Shown: positions 17,757 through 26,598 of the stretch, piece by piece
How positions within the stretch are numbered: position 1 is the stretch's first letter
Layout: the number at the start of each line of letters is the position of its first letter
DNA from: Segniliparus rotundus DSM 44985
GTDB lineage: Bacteria; Actinomycetota; Actinomycetes; Mycobacteriales; Mycobacteriaceae
Assembly: GCF_000092825.1 (NCBI RefSeq)
Contig: NC_014168.1
Span: forward strand, 186,001-250,000
DNA: 64,000 bases
Direction: 5' to 3'
Notes under the pieces: model-generated
The model's database searches: none
Told to the model about the DNA's origin: nothing
Seen by the model: only the letters and a program-made list of their open reading frames with translations
Translations under genes and position numbers: made by a program

Positions 17757-18818
17757 CTACTCGTGGTCCTCGCCGGAGCCGTTCGCGTCCGCCTGTGCTT
17801 GCTTGATCTTGTCGGCGGGGTCGCCGCCGCTTTGAGGGTTCAGTTTGTGCTGCAGAGGGCCCAGGCCGGGGGCGGGGAGCCGGTCGGGGCCGATGTCGTT
17901 GATGCTCCCCCCGGCGGTGTTCGGGTCGGAAGGCCCGCCCTGGGGTCCTGACCGGCCTGGCGGGGAGGCGGAGCCCTGGGGCGGCGAGGCTTCGGGGGGC
18001 GCGCCGTCGCCTCGGGGGTGTTGTTCGGCCCCGTCGTCGGAGGGGTCCTGCTGCTCGGAGGAGTCCGAAGGCGGCGGTGGCTGGTCTTTGTCTCGGATGC
18101 AGGCGGTTTGCTCGGGGTCGTTGGTCTGCGGGCAGGGCCCTGGCCCTGGCGGGGTCTCGAGTTTGGCCGTGCTGTCGCCGGGGGTGTAGTGGTAGGTGGA
18201 GTCGTGCGGGTCGTAGCGCAGGTCGCCGTGCGCGAGCTGGTCTGCTTTCACGCGCAGCCGAGCGGTTGTCTCAGCGAAGAGGCGCGCGTCCTGATCGCCT
18301 GCGGCTGCTGGTTTCGGGGTGAAGCAGCCCGCAGGCGCGTCCCGCATGGCGTCGTGGGCTTTTGCGAGGTCGGCTCGGGCGTGCGCGAGGCCGCCCGCGT
18401 TCGTGTGCTCGTCGGCCAAGCTTTCGAGCACGACGACGAGATTGATGCGCGCGGGGCAGCTGTCCGGGTTGTCGGCGAGCGCCACGGCCTCGCTGAAATG
18501 CTGTTCCGCCGCTGTCAGGCGTCCTTCGAGGATGTCGGCGTCGCCTTCTGCGAAATGCGCTTTCCACGGTTCGAGGATGTCCCAATCCAGGAGGCTGCGG
18601 GCCTTCTCGTGCAAGTGGGGCACGTCTTGGCGGTCGAAGAGGCCAACGGCGTCTTTGCCGGTCGCGCACACCCAGAACAGGTAGCCCGCGCTGAGCAGCG
18701 CCAGCGCGACGAACGGGGCGCAGAGCGCGCAGAGCCGTCTGCGCAGCAGCGCGCGGCGCGGGGCTCGGGTGAAGTACCGCCGCACGCCGACGGCGGCCTG
18801 TTGCGCCCAGTTCCTCAC
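17757..18818 (-). CDS. Membrane-anchored TPR protein of the MoxR operon (BatC/D-like position)
   Basis: 353 residues. A basic N-terminus and one transmembrane helix (FVALALLSAGYLFWV, about residues 35-52) precede an exported helical repeat region (DILEGRLTAAEQHFSEAVAL, then RINLVVVLESLADEH) that looks like one or two TPR units. The last 120 residues are Pro/Gly/Ser-rich. The GTG start overlaps the stop of the upstream vWA gene (GTGA), so translation is coupled. TPR proteins at this place in MoxR/Bat operons are thought to scaffold complexes. Confidence 0.7.
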   Translation of the reverse strand: MRNWAQQAAVGVRRYFTRAPRRALLRRRLCALCAPFVALALLSAGYLFWVCATGKDAVGLFDRQDVPHLHEKARSLLDWDILEPWKAHFAEGDADILEGRLTAAEQHFSEAVALADNPDSCPARINLVVVLESLADEHTNAGGLAHARADLAKAHDAMRDAPAGCFTPKPAAAGDQDARLFAETTARLRVKADQLAHGDLRYDPHDSTYHYTPGDSTAKLETPPGPGPCPQTNDPEQTACIRDKDQPPPPSDSSEQQDPSDDGAEQHPRGDGAPPEASPPQGSASPPGRSGPQGGPSDPNTAGGSINDIGPDRLPAPGLGPLQHKLNPQSGGDPADKIKQAQADANGSGEDHE

Positions 18819-19846
18819 ACCAGGCCCCCGTGCTGGTCTTGGCGGACCTCCCGGATCAGCAGGAACGCCTCGACGGACAGGATGAGGGCGGCGATCATGG
18901 CGAACACCCAGTAATACTCCGTGCGGTCGGTCCAGTCGGACGAGGTTTGCCCGGACCCGGCGGGGGAGGCTCCGGGCAGGACTGGGACCACGGCCGCAAT
19001 GGGGTCGCCGGGGCCTCGGTGCGAGTACGGCAGGGACAGTTGCCCCGCGATCTCGCGCAGCGCCGCCTCGTCCGGGGCGACGATCAGGGGGCCGTCCGCG
19101 CCTTGGGCGTAGACGACGGCGCCGTCGTCGCCCCAGCGTTCGGGCACGCGCCCGCCCGCCGCGCTGCCGTAGCCGAGGACCGCGCCGCCCGAGACGAGTC
19201 CGGGCCCTGGTGTGAACGCTCCGCGCGGGGCGTTGTGTCCGCGTCGGCCTTCGCCGAGGTAAAAGACCAGGTTCTGTGATCGGGGGTGCTGTTGGCGCGC
19301 GGTGTCGAGCCCCTGGTTCAACAGCGGGCTCGCGGCTGTGGGGTCGGCGCGGTCGAGCGCCCCGGCGGTGACTGGGTACGCGGAGTAGTTCTCGAGGAAG
19401 GCTTCCAGGCCCCAGGTGTCGGCGGACAGCGGCCAATCCACTCGCGCTGTGGCGCTGAACGCGATGACGCTGAAGTTGGCGTGCGGGAACTGGCGCACGA
19501 TCGCTTTGAGGTCCGCCCGGACGCCGGCCATGCGGTAGTCGTGTTTGGGGCCGAAGTCGTCCGCCCACGAGTTGGGCGAGCGGTCCACGAGGAGGAAGAT
19601 GTTGCGTTCCGGGTTGTCCGACGGGGCGGCGACGGGCGGCGATGTGAGCGGCTCCTGACGGCGCTGGCTGGTGCTCGGGCGCAGCGCGGCGACGAAGACG
19701 CAGAGAATGGCGAGAGTGAGCGCTCCCCAGCGCAGCAGCACCGCGGTGAGCCTCCCGCCGGATTTGCGCACCAAGAGGCAGTAGAGGGTGTAGACGCGCA
19801 GCGCGAGGACGATTGCCGCCGCCGCTGCCACGAGGGCGGCGCTCAT
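18815..19846 (-). CDS. vWA-domain membrane protein (second of two)
   Basis: 343 residues. Two N-terminal transmembrane helices (ALVAAAAAIVLALRVY; LLRWGALTLAILCVFVAAL), a von Willebrand A-like domain from about residue 80 (IFLLVDRSPNSWAD), and a C-terminal helix (YYWVFAMIAALILSVEAFLL). The metal site motif DxSxS is altered here to DRSPNS. It overlaps its neighbours by 4 bp on each side (ATGA and GTGA). vWA proteins with MoxR are thought to work in metal-dependent complex assembly at the membrane. Confidence 0.8.
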   Translation of the reverse strand: MSAALVAAAAAIVLALRVYTLYCLLVRKSGGRLTAVLLRWGALTLAILCVFVAALRPSTSQRRQEPLTSPPVAAPSDNPERNIFLLVDRSPNSWADDFGPKHDYRMAGVRADLKAIVRQFPHANFSVIAFSATARVDWPLSADTWGLEAFLENYSAYPVTAGALDRADPTAASPLLNQGLDTARQQHPRSQNLVFYLGEGRRGHNAPRGAFTPGPGLVSGGAVLGYGSAAGGRVPERWGDDGAVVYAQGADGPLIVAPDEAALREIAGQLSLPYSHRGPGDPIAAVVPVLPGASPAGSGQTSSDWTDRTEYYWVFAMIAALILSVEAFLLIREVRQDQHGGLV

Positions 19847-20943
19847 CGCCGGATCACCGCCAAACACAGTGCGAGGAGCGTCGCGAAACCAACGGCGAAG
19901 CCGAGGACCCGTGACGGGTTGTCCGCTTCGACCTCGGGCGGGACGGCCTCGGCTCCGGCGGCCAGGGCGGGGCGGTTCGCCCGGATTTGGTCGAGCGCGC
20001 CGGTGAGCGCGGCGGGGTCGGCGGTGTCGGAGAACGCGAAGAACTTCCCTCCGGACACGTCCGTTTCGGTTTTCGAAACGCCTTGCGGCTGCGCGCCCGG
20101 GCCGCCCCCAGGCGCGATCTGAATAATGTTGATCTGCGCTTTTGCTTCTGCGGTGAGCTGCGCGAGCGAACCAGGGGAGTAGACGGTGCGCGAGCCTGAG
20201 GCGGGGCGCTCGTCGGTCGGGCCGAGGTAGACCACGGATCGCCGCCTGCCGGACGGGCTGGCGTGGTCGGGGAACCCGATCACGCAGCTGGCCAAGGTGT
20301 CGATGAAGTTCGGCTGGTAGTCGACATAGCGGACGGTGCGCGAGAACGCGTCTTGGCCGTCGGCGAGGTCTTTGGCCTGTTGTTCGGTGAGCTGCTGGCC
20401 AGCGGCGGCTGCGGCGGCGAGGTTCGCGAGGCCCGCGAATCTGCGCAGCTGGCGGGCCGCGAAAGCATGGTCGGCGGTCAGCGGCAAGGCCCGCAGAGTC
20501 GGGGAGGTGAGGCCGATGCGTTGGCCGGAGCCGGGCTGCTCGGCGAGGGCCGCGGCCTCGCGCTGGTAGTACGACAGCAACGCTGAGGCCATGGGGCTGG
20601 TGACCGGGCTCGCGACGCACAGCATCACGTCGTCGGGATGCCTGTGGCCGGATCCGCCCGCGCGCTCGGCCTGCACCGGCCGCGCGGAGGCGTACAGGAC
20701 GCAGACCAGCACAGCGAGGACGGACATCGTCGTCACGATCAACAGCGCCCGCTGGATCCTGACCGCGCGCACGTATTCGGGCAGGGCGGTGAGCCGCTCC
20801 ACGCGGGCAAGGGGGCGCAGCGCTGTGCCGGTTCTGGCGCGCACGGGCAGCAGAGCCGCGCCGAGCACACCGCCCATCAGCAGGAATTTGCCGATGTCGA
20901 AGACAGGCGCCCACCGTAATTCCATGGCCAGGTTCAGCGCCAT
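19843..20943 (-). CDS. vWA-like membrane protein (first of two)
   Basis: 366 residues. Transmembrane helices near the N-terminus (IGKFLLMGGVLGAALL; IVTTMSVLAVLVCVLYASA) and at the end (VLGFAVGFATLLALCLAVI), with a domain of vWA-like topology between. The expected metal-site strand reads VMLCVASPVTSP and has no DxSxS, so metal binding is probably lost. Start ATG at 20943 follows the 160-residue gene with a 10-bp overlap. Part of the seven-gene MoxR run. Confidence 0.7.
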   Translation of the reverse strand: MALNLAMELRWAPVFDIGKFLLMGGVLGAALLPVRARTGTALRPLARVERLTALPEYVRAVRIQRALLIVTTMSVLAVLVCVLYASARPVQAERAGGSGHRHPDDVMLCVASPVTSPMASALLSYYQREAAALAEQPGSGQRIGLTSPTLRALPLTADHAFAARQLRRFAGLANLAAAAAAGQQLTEQQAKDLADGQDAFSRTVRYVDYQPNFIDTLASCVIGFPDHASPSGRRRSVVYLGPTDERPASGSRTVYSPGSLAQLTAEAKAQINIIQIAPGGGPGAQPQGVSKTETDVSGGKFFAFSDTADPAALTGALDQIRANRPALAAGAEAVPPEVEADNPSRVLGFAVGFATLLALCLAVIRR

Positions 20944-21416
20944 CCGGCGATCACCTCCTTGGCCGCCGCGGCGGCGCGCTCCACGTCCGGTTGTTCCTGA
21001 GGGGCGAACTGGCCGGGGTAGAGGGTTTCCAAGGCCCCGGAGGCCCCCGCGAGGGGGCTTTCGGCGAATTCGGCGAGCACCATCTTGCCGGCGGGCTCCC
21101 CGGTCCACAGTTGCAGGAACACGCGCATGCCCCGGCTGATCGAGCCGTGCGCCGCGCGGCTAGAGATCTCGCCGCGCCTGTGCCGGGCCGCCGTGGCGTC
21201 GATGGAGCGGGAGAATGCGCGCTTGAGCCGCCGCAACGTGATCTCGCGCAGCACCGGCACGCGCCGCAGCCGCTCCACGGGCAGCGTCCACACGAAAATC
21301 CCGACGAGGCAGCCAGCGGCTGCGGCCACCAGCAGGGCAGCGAGCACAAGCCACACCGTGTCGTACGGCACGGGCGCCAGCACCAGCCGCAGCTTCTCGA
21401 CGTCGTCAGCTCCCAC
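20934..21416 (-). CDS. Membrane protein of MoxR operon (DUF4381-like)
   Basis: 160 residues. One transmembrane helix (TVWLVLAALLVAAAAGCLVG, about residues 20-40) followed by a cytosolic helical domain with RRLKRAFSRSIDATAARHRR. Size, topology and position between DUF58 and vWA genes match the DUF4381-type proteins of MoxR clusters. It overlaps DUF58 by 11 bp and the vWA gene by 10 bp, indicating strict co-translation. Function unknown. Confidence 0.65.
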   Translation of the reverse strand: MGADDVEKLRLVLAPVPYDTVWLVLAALLVAAAAGCLVGIFVWTLPVERLRRVPVLREITLRRLKRAFSRSIDATAARHRRGEISSRAAHGSISRGMRVFLQLWTGEPAGKMVLAEFAESPLAGASGALETLYPGQFAPQEQPDVERAAAAAKEVIAGWR

Positions 21417-22323
21417 GGCCGCTCCGGCTCAGCAGGGCGGTGACTTCGCGGCGCAGCGCGGCGGTGCCCTCCACCCGCGCGGCGCGCACACCGCTGGCGG
21501 CGAGGAAGTCGGCGAAGGCGCTCTCGCGCCGCTCCTCCGCGTGACGGTAGGCGGCGAGCACTTTGCGCCCCAGCGCCTCCTCGCGCAGCAGCGCCCGCCC
21601 GGTTTCCACGTCGTAGCCGCCGCCCGATCCGGATTCTGGTTCGAGGATCGGCGCGTCCCGCACGATGATCCAGTACAGATCGTGCCGGGCCGCGACCCTG
21701 CGCAACTGTCCGGCAAGGGCGCCCGGCGCCGAGCCGTCGTCGTCCAGGTGCGGTTCGCCGGAGACGAGGAAGACGACATACCGTTTGCGGAAGTTGCGCT
21801 CCACATACGCGAGTTGCGCGCAGAGGCTCTCCCGCGCGGCGTGGTCTAGGTCGTGCCCCGACACTTTGGCGAGGATGTGCTCGACGTGCGTTTCGCCCCG
21901 GCCCGGCGGCATCCGGGCCGACCCGCGCGCGTCCCCGTAGACGAGGCCCACCTCGTCCCCTTTCGCGATGCAGATCAGTCCCACCAGTCCCATGGCGTTG
22001 ACCGCGACGTCGCGTTTGACCTCGCCGGACGGCGCGACGGCCGCCATCGAACGGCTCACGTCCACGACGAGGAGGATGTTGTGTTGGCGCAGAGAGACGA
22101 ACCGTTTCACCAACAGGCTGTCGCTGCGCGCGGTTGCCTTCCAGTCGATATCGCGCACGTCGTCGCCCGGCACATATGGCCGCAGGTCGTCGAATTCCTG
22201 GCTGCGGCCGTGGAAGAGGGACAGGTGACCGCCTTCGAGGAGCCCCCGCGCTTTCCCGGCGGGGCCGACCAGCTTCTGCCCGGCCAGCACCTGCGCGCGG
22301 ACCCGCTGCAGCAATGCCCCCAT
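21406..22323 (-). CDS. DUF58 protein
   Basis: 305 residues. The diagnostic segment FDDLRPYVPGDDVRDIDWKA (near residues 45-64) is followed by a vWA-type strand LLVVDVSRSM that keeps an intact DxSxS metal motif. DUF58 proteins are the usual partners of MoxR ATPases. It lies 20 bp downstream of moxR. Of the three vWA-type proteins in this run, only this one retains the canonical metal site. Confidence 0.9.
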   Translation of the reverse strand: MGALLQRVRAQVLAGQKLVGPAGKARGLLEGGHLSLFHGRSQEFDDLRPYVPGDDVRDIDWKATARSDSLLVKRFVSLRQHNILLVVDVSRSMAAVAPSGEVKRDVAVNAMGLVGLICIAKGDEVGLVYGDARGSARMPPGRGETHVEHILAKVSGHDLDHAARESLCAQLAYVERNFRKRYVVFLVSGEPHLDDDGSAPGALAGQLRRVAARHDLYWIIVRDAPILEPESGSGGGYDVETGRALLREEALGRKVLAAYRHAEERRESAFADFLAASGVRAARVEGTAALRREVTALLSRSGRGS

Positions 22324-22342
22324 CAGCGCGCCCCCGCGTTGC

Positions 22343-23353
22343 TCATGGTGTTCGCACCGCGCCGAGGATGGCGTCGATGACCAGTTCGGGGGTGACTTGA
22401 TCGGCGGCCGCCTCGAACCCGAGGGTCAGCCGGTGGCGCAGGACGCGGTGCGCGAGGGCCTTGATGTCGTCCGGAAGAACATGGTCGCGACGGTTGAGCA
22501 GGGCGAGCGCCCTGGCCGCGCGGCACAGGGCGATCGTCGCCCTCGGGCTCGCCCCGACTTCGATGAGCCGGGCGAGTTGCGCCGGGATGAATGCGTGCGG
22601 GTTGCGCGTGGCCGCGACGATATGGGTGACGTAGTGGACGACCATCGGGTCGATGTGGATTTTCTTCACGACCGCTTGCACGCGCAGGATGTCGTCCAAG
22701 CTCGCCACCGGCCGCACGGCCGCGTCGTCCTCGTACACCCCGGCTTCGATCCGGAAAATGACCTCCGCCTCTTCTTGGGGCGTGGGGTATTCCAGCACCT
22801 CTTTGAGCATGAAGCGGTCCATTTGGGCTTCGGGGAGGGGGTAGGTGCCCTCTTGGTCCACCGGGTTCTGCGTGGCCAGGACGAGGAAGGGCTCGGGGAG
22901 CTTGTAGAGCTGCCCCGCGATGGTGCTCTGGCGCTCCTCCATCGCCTCCAGCATCGCCGACTGGGTCTTCGCCGACGCCCGGTTCACCTCGTCGAGCAGA
23001 ACGATGTTCGCGTGCACCGGCCCCAACACCGTGTGGAACTCCCCCTTGGAGCCGTCGTAGAGCTGCGTGCCGATGATGTCCGACGGCAACAAATCCGGCG
23101 TGCACTGAATACGCTGGAAATGCGCCCGCACCGACTGCGCCAACGTCTTCGCCGCCGTCGTCTTCGCCAACCCCGGCACGCTCTCCAACAAAACATGCCC
23201 ACCCGTGAGCAAACCAATCAACAACGTCTCCCGAAGCGCCTTTTGGCCGACGACCTTTGCCGCGAACGATGCGGCCAGCGCTGTTGCGACCTGCGCGCCG
23301 TTCTCGACCTCGCCTGGCGAGGGCCGTGCCGAAGAGTGCGGCGGCGCGCTCAA
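22343..23353 (-). CDS. moxR: MoxR-family AAA+ ATPase
   Basis: 336 residues. [12 protein letters not shown] (Walker A variant usual for MoxR), ILLDEVNRA (Walker B), [18 protein letters not shown] (sensor region) and [17 protein letters not shown] (lid). MoxR ATPases act as chaperones that insert cofactors or mature protein complexes with vWA partners. The start is TTG at 23353, overlapping the upstream stop as TTGA; no ATG precedes the conserved region. Co-transcribed with the downstream DUF58, vWA and TPR genes. Confidence 0.92.
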   Translation of the reverse strand: MSAPPHSSARPSPGEVENGAQVATALAASFAAKVVGQKALRETLLIGLLTGGHVLLESVPGLAKTTAAKTLAQSVRAHFQRIQCTPDLLPSDIIGTQLYDGSKGEFHTVLGPVHANIVLLDEVNRASAKTQSAMLEAMEERQSTIAGQLYKLPEPFLVLATQNPVDQEGTYPLPEAQMDRFMLKEVLEYPTPQEEAEVIFRIEAGVYEDDAAVRPVASLDDILRVQAVVKKIHIDPMVVHYVTHIVAATRNPHAFIPAQLARLIEVGASPRATIALCRAARALALLNRRDHVLPDDIKALAHRVLRHRLTLGFEAAADQVTPELVIDAILGAVRTP

Positions 23354-24402
23354 AAGACGACTTCCAGTTGGTTCCGGGTGAGATCCGCGGAGCCCGTGAA
23401 ATCGCGCGGCTCGGCGGGGAACTGGCCGTTGCCCTTGCCGCCGCCCACCAGTTCCACGGTGAAATTCCAGTGCAGGGTCACGGTCACTTTGGCCGTCATG
23501 GTGGCGAAGTCCACGGTGACGGCGGGGTCTTGGTCGTCGTAATTCTCGGTCTCAGTCCAATGGACGGTGTCCGGGGCGGCTTGGTCGTTGTTGAGTTTGT
23601 TCGGGCAGCCCGCGGGGGCGAGCTCGGCCGACTGCTCGCAGGCCTGCAGTTTGTCGTCGAGAGCCTGGATGACCGCGTCGTGCCCGTTCTGCGAGAGCTG
23701 CCCGTTGACCAGCCAGTTCGGGTCAGCTCCTTGATAGAGCTGGCCCAGCAGCTCCTTGTCCCGTTCCGCCGTGAGCGTGATGTTCTTGTTCAACGAGCCG
23801 ACTTCGAGCGCCCCTGGGAAGACGGCGATGGTCTTCGTGTTGCCCGCGGGCTTGCCGAACAGCGTCAAAAAGTCCAGCGCCCGCCCGCCGCCGGTCGGGG
23901 CGCTCGGGCGCAGCGCGATGGTGGCGTGCGGCAGCTTCCAGCCCGCCCGGGTCTTGCGGACCGTCAGCACGTCCTCGGATTTGACGTCGCCGAAGAGGAC
24001 GGAGACGGAGACGTTCGCCGTGTCCGGTTGGCTGCCCGCTGCCGAGCCCAGGATCTGCGTGTTCGATATCCTGGCGAGGTCTTGTTGGCGTTTGAGCACG
24101 TCAGCGGTGAGGAACTCCGCGCCCGACGGCTGCTCGACACCGAGGGCGAGGGCTTTTTGCGGGTTGTCCTGGGCGAGCGCGTCGAAGTACATCCGCACGG
24201 CCTCTTCCGGGGTTTTCCCGCCGGTTTGCGCCACCTTCTCCGCGTCGGGCCCCACCACGAAAACACTGACCGCCCACACGATCGCGACGATCAGGACAAT
24301 CGCGCCCGCCGATGCGAGCGCGACCATGAGCGCACGGCGGTTGCGCCTCGGGGCTGGTTCTGGCATAGGTTCGCTGAACTGCCCGAACGAGGAGTCGAAC
24401 AC
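23350..24402 (-). CDS. Membrane-anchored lipid- or ligand-binding-like protein, first gene of MoxR operon
   Basis: 350 residues. A short cytosolic lead, basic PRRNRRA, one transmembrane helix ([20 protein letters not shown], about residues 29-50), then an exported domain. The first part ([22 protein letters not shown]) resembles NTF2/DUF4878-type modules. Two cysteines ([14 protein letters not shown]) probably form a disulfide. GTG start at 24402 with AAGGAGAG upstream. As first gene of the run it may set the client or location of the MoxR complex. Confidence 0.65.
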   Translation of the reverse strand: MFDSSFGQFSEPMPEPAPRRNRRALMVALASAGAIVLIVAIVWAVSVFVVGPDAEKVAQTGGKTPEEAVRMYFDALAQDNPQKALALGVEQPSGAEFLTADVLKRQQDLARISNTQILGSAAGSQPDTANVSVSVLFGDVKSEDVLTVRKTRAGWKLPHATIALRPSAPTGGGRALDFLTLFGKPAGNTKTIAVFPGALEVGSLNKNITLTAERDKELLGQLYQGADPNWLVNGQLSQNGHDAVIQALDDKLQACEQSAELAPAGCPNKLNNDQAAPDTVHWTETENYDDQDPAVTVDFATMTAKVTVTLHWNFTVELVGGGKGNGQFPAEPRDFTGSADLTRNQLEVVF

Positions 24403-24516
24403 TGCTCCGCTCTCTCCTTATGTTCTCGCTGCGGTGTTTAGGAATCGTACACCGGAATGAATGGAAAAAATCCGGTCACCCCGAACCCCTGCCGCCGCTC
24501 GCCATAGACTGGCGCT

Positions 24517-25674
24517 ATGGGCGTCTACGACTATGTGTTGGCCGCCGACCGGGTTGTGGCCGAACTGCGCGCCGCGGCGTTGGCGGGCAGGGCTGAAGGC
24601 AAGGGTTTCGCCCAATCGTGGCTGTTCGTCGGCCCGCCGGGGTCAGGCCGCTCGGTGGCCGCCCTCTCGTTCGCGGCCGCGTTGCAGTGCCAAGCCCCGG
24701 AGCCCGGTTGCGGCGAGTGCCGCACATGCCGTTCGGTTTTCGCCGGATCGCACCCTGACGTGCGCAGGCTCAATCCGCAGGGGCTGTCCATCTCGGTCGC
24801 CGAAATCCGCGAGGCCACGGGTTGGACGGCGCGCCTGCCCGCGTCCCCCTGGCGGATCTTGTTGGTGGAAGACGCCGACAGGCTCACCGAGTCGGCCACG
24901 AACGCCCTCCTCAAAGCAGTGGAGGAGCCCTCGTCCCGAGCGGTTTTCCTTTTGTGCGCGCCCTCGGTGGACCCGCACGACATCGCAGTGACGTTGCGGT
25001 CGCGGTGCAGGCTCGTCTCGCTCGGGGCGCCGAGTCGGGAGCAGGTGGCCAAGGTCCTGGTCGAGCGCGACGGCGTGGACGCTTCGACCGCGCAGTGGGC
25101 CGCGTCGGTGAGCGCCGGGCATGTGGGCAGGGCCCGCAGGCTCGCACGGGACGAAGCGGCTCGGGACCGCCGCGCAGCGACCTTGGCCTTGCCGCTCGCC
25201 ATGCTCGACGTCCGGCAGCGCTACGACGCGGCGGTGCGGATCGCGAGCCAAGCCTCCGAGGAAGCCGCTGCCCGATGCGCGGCATTGGACGCCCAGGAGC
25301 TCGCCGACCTCAAAGAGCAGCTCGGCGTGGACGGCCCCGGCAAGGCCGCCCGAGCCGCGCAGGGCGCGGTCAAAGAGCTTGAGCGCAAGCAGAAGCTGCG
25401 CGCCACCCGCGTGGAGCGGGACGCGCTCGACGGGGTGCTCGTCGATCTCCTCGCCTACTACCGCGACGCGCTCGCCTGGCGGTGGGGCGCGCCGACCCCG
25501 GCGTTGTGCCCGGACGTCGCGGAGCAGGTCCGCGAACTCGCGGAACGGCGGGACGAGCGGCGCCTGCTCGCGGCCATGGAGGCCATTCTCGGGGCGCGGG
25601 AGGCCATCGCCGCGAACGTGAAGCCGAAAGTCGCGCTCACCGCGATGGTCTCCTCGCTCGCCATGACATCTTGA
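24517..25674 (+). CDS. holB: DNA polymerase III delta' subunit
   Basis: 385 residues, a clamp-loader subunit that opens and loads the sliding clamp during replication. GPPGSGRS is a Walker A in which the usual lysine is Arg, as expected for non-hydrolysing delta'. CGECRTC forms the zinc module together with an earlier Cys; LLVEDADRLTESATNALLK is the Walker B/linker region and LRSRC the SRC motif. The C-terminal third is the helical collar. TAGACT (24505-24510) 6 nt before the ATG suggests a leaderless mRNA. It is followed directly by the metallothionein promoter. Confidence 0.9.
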   Translation: MGVYDYVLAADRVVAELRAAALAGRAEGKGFAQSWLFVGPPGSGRSVAALSFAAALQCQAPEPGCGECRTCRSVFAGSHPDVRRLNPQGLSISVAEIREATGWTARLPASPWRILLVEDADRLTESATNALLKAVEEPSSRAVFLLCAPSVDPHDIAVTLRSRCRLVSLGAPSREQVAKVLVERDGVDASTAQWAASVSAGHVGRARRLARDEAARDRRAATLALPLAMLDVRQRYDAAVRIASQASEEAAARCAALDAQELADLKEQLGVDGPGKAARAAQGAVKELERKQKLRATRVERDALDGVLVDLLAYYRDALAWRWGAPTPALCPDVAEQVRELAERRDERRLLAAMEAILGAREAIAANVKPKVALTAMVSSLAMTS

Positions 25675-25700
25675 TATACCCCAAGGGGGTATGCTAGAGT
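25671..25700 (+). promoter_or_regulatory. Promoter of the cysteine-rich peptide gene
   Basis: TTGATA at 25671-25676 and TAGAGT at 25695-25700 are separated by 18 bp and make a plausible housekeeping-type promoter. The copper-type operator occupies most of the spacer, so a bound repressor would block RNA polymerase. Confidence 0.6.
25676..25692. promoter_or_regulatory. RicR/CsoR-type copper operator
   Basis: ATACCCC-AAG-GGGGTAT is a perfect 7+7 palindrome and contains TACCC-N5-GGGTA, the motif known for the mycobacterial copper repressor RicR, which controls mymT, lpqS and related genes. CsoR sites have the same shape. Copper binding would release the repressor and switch on the gene at 25731. 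No csoR or ricR gene is present in the window. Confidence 0.75.
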
Positions 25701-25730
25701 GGTGGTCCAAGCAAGGAAAGGAGATGAAAA

Positions 25731-25841
25731 ATGGCTCAAGGAAACCCCAACAACCCGAACTGCCAGTGCCAAGACTGCCAGTGCGGCCCGAGTTGCGCTT
25801 GCACCAGCTCGTCGTGCGCCTGCAGCTCGTGCGGGCATTAA
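25731..25841 (+). CDS. Small cysteine-rich metallothionein-like protein
   Basis: Only 36 residues, nine of them cysteine, at 11, 13, 16, 18, 22, 24, 29, 31 and 34, in CxCxxCxC, CxC and CxCxxC groups, with a final GH. The N-terminus is AsnPro-rich and there are no aromatic residues. This is a metallothionein pattern that could hold several Cu(I) ions as a thiolate cluster. An excellent AAGGAAAGGAG lies 7 nt before the ATG. The copper operator upstream supports a role like mycobacterial MymT, although the sequence does not resemble MymT and is shorter. Too short for most gene finders. Confidence 0.8.
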   Translation: MAQGNPNNPNCQCQDCQCGPSCACTSSSCACSSCGH

Positions 25842-25877
25842 TTTTGCCGGAGCCCGAAAGGTTCGGTAACATTCCCT

Positions 25878-25906
25878 GCTGCCGGAGCGCGAGGCGTTTC
25901 GGCAGC
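25878..25906 (+). terminator. Weak hairpin after the metallothionein gene
   Basis: GCTGCCG (25878-25884) pairs with CGGCAGC (25900-25906) around a 15-nt loop. There is no T-run after it, and it ends 2 nt before the tRNA. It may instead help separate or process the tRNA transcript. Confidence 0.35.
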
Positions 25907-25908
25907 AG

Positions 25909-25984
25909 GCCGCTTTAGCTCAGTCGGTAGAGCGATTCACTCGTAATGAATAGGTCAGCGGTTCGATTCCGCTAAGCGGCTCCA
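25909..25984 (+). tRNA. tRNA-Thr (anticodon CGT)
   Basis: A full cloverleaf: acceptor GCCGCTT/AAGCGGC, D-stem GCTC/GAGC, anticodon stem ATTCA/TGAAT with loop CTCGTAA, T-stem AGCGG/CCGCT with loop TTCGATT, then T and an encoded CCA. The anticodon CGT reads the threonine codon ACG. It follows the metallothionein gene by 67 bases on the same strand and might be reached by its transcript. Confidence 0.95.
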
Positions 25985-26176
25985 TGAAAAGACTGGTCAA
26001 AGACTGTCGTTCAAGATCGCTGAATCGCCCGGTCGGCGGCCGTGGACACAGCCCGCGCCCGCAATGTCCATGACTGCCTCTCTGCGGGGCCGGGTGTCGG
26101 AGCCCGGTGCGATGATCGGGCCATGACGACCAAGGCGGTTGCGCTGGACGCCTTTGCCGCAGAGTGCCGCGTTCTG

Positions 26177-26527
26177 TCAGCCGTGCGCCAGAATGTTGAT
26201 CACATGCCCTTCGGGGTCCCGGACGAAGAATCGGCGCACGCCCCAGGGCTCGTCGACGAGGTCGTGCACGATTTCGGCCCCGGTGGCCACAGCCTCCCGA
26301 TAGGCGGCGTCGACATCGTCGACATGGATGGAGACGGCCGGGACGAGGGGCGCGGTTTCGTCATGGGTTGTGAGGCTCACCTGGGTTTCGGGCCGTTGCG
26401 GGTCGGCCAGCGTCACGATCCAGCCGTGATCCATGACGACGCGCAACCCCAGGACCCGGGTGTAAAAATCCTTGGCCTGTTGCAGGGACGCGCATTCGAG
26501 GTTTGGAACGACTCTGTTCACCTTCAT
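26177..26527 (-). CDS. VOC-family (glyoxalase/bleomycin-resistance fold) protein
   Basis: 116 residues, one VOC domain of two beta-alpha-beta modules: DFYTRVLGLRVVMDHG at the front and DEPWGVRRFFVRDPEGHVIN at the end, where Glu/His are typical metal ligands. VOC proteins include dioxygenases, lyases and drug-binding proteins; the role cannot be told. It is downstream of the MarR gene (72 bp) on the same strand. The 190 bases before it, after the tRNA, show no convincing gene. Confidence 0.8.
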   Translation of the reverse strand: MKVNRVVPNLECASLQQAKDFYTRVLGLRVVMDHGWIVTLADPQRPETQVSLTTHDETAPLVPAVSIHVDDVDAAYREAVATGAEIVHDLVDEPWGVRRFFVRDPEGHVINILAHG

Positions 26528-26598
26528 GCCGGGGATCTTTCCAGATCATGCCGACCGGGCATGGGCCGAGCTGGCTCTGCGCGGTGGCGGGGGCGACC

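Noticed and set aside
26122-26176. Short start-like ORF (MTTKAVALDAF...) before the VOC gene
   Set aside because: It runs on as the antisense of the VOC and MarR genes and has no ribosome site or -10 box.
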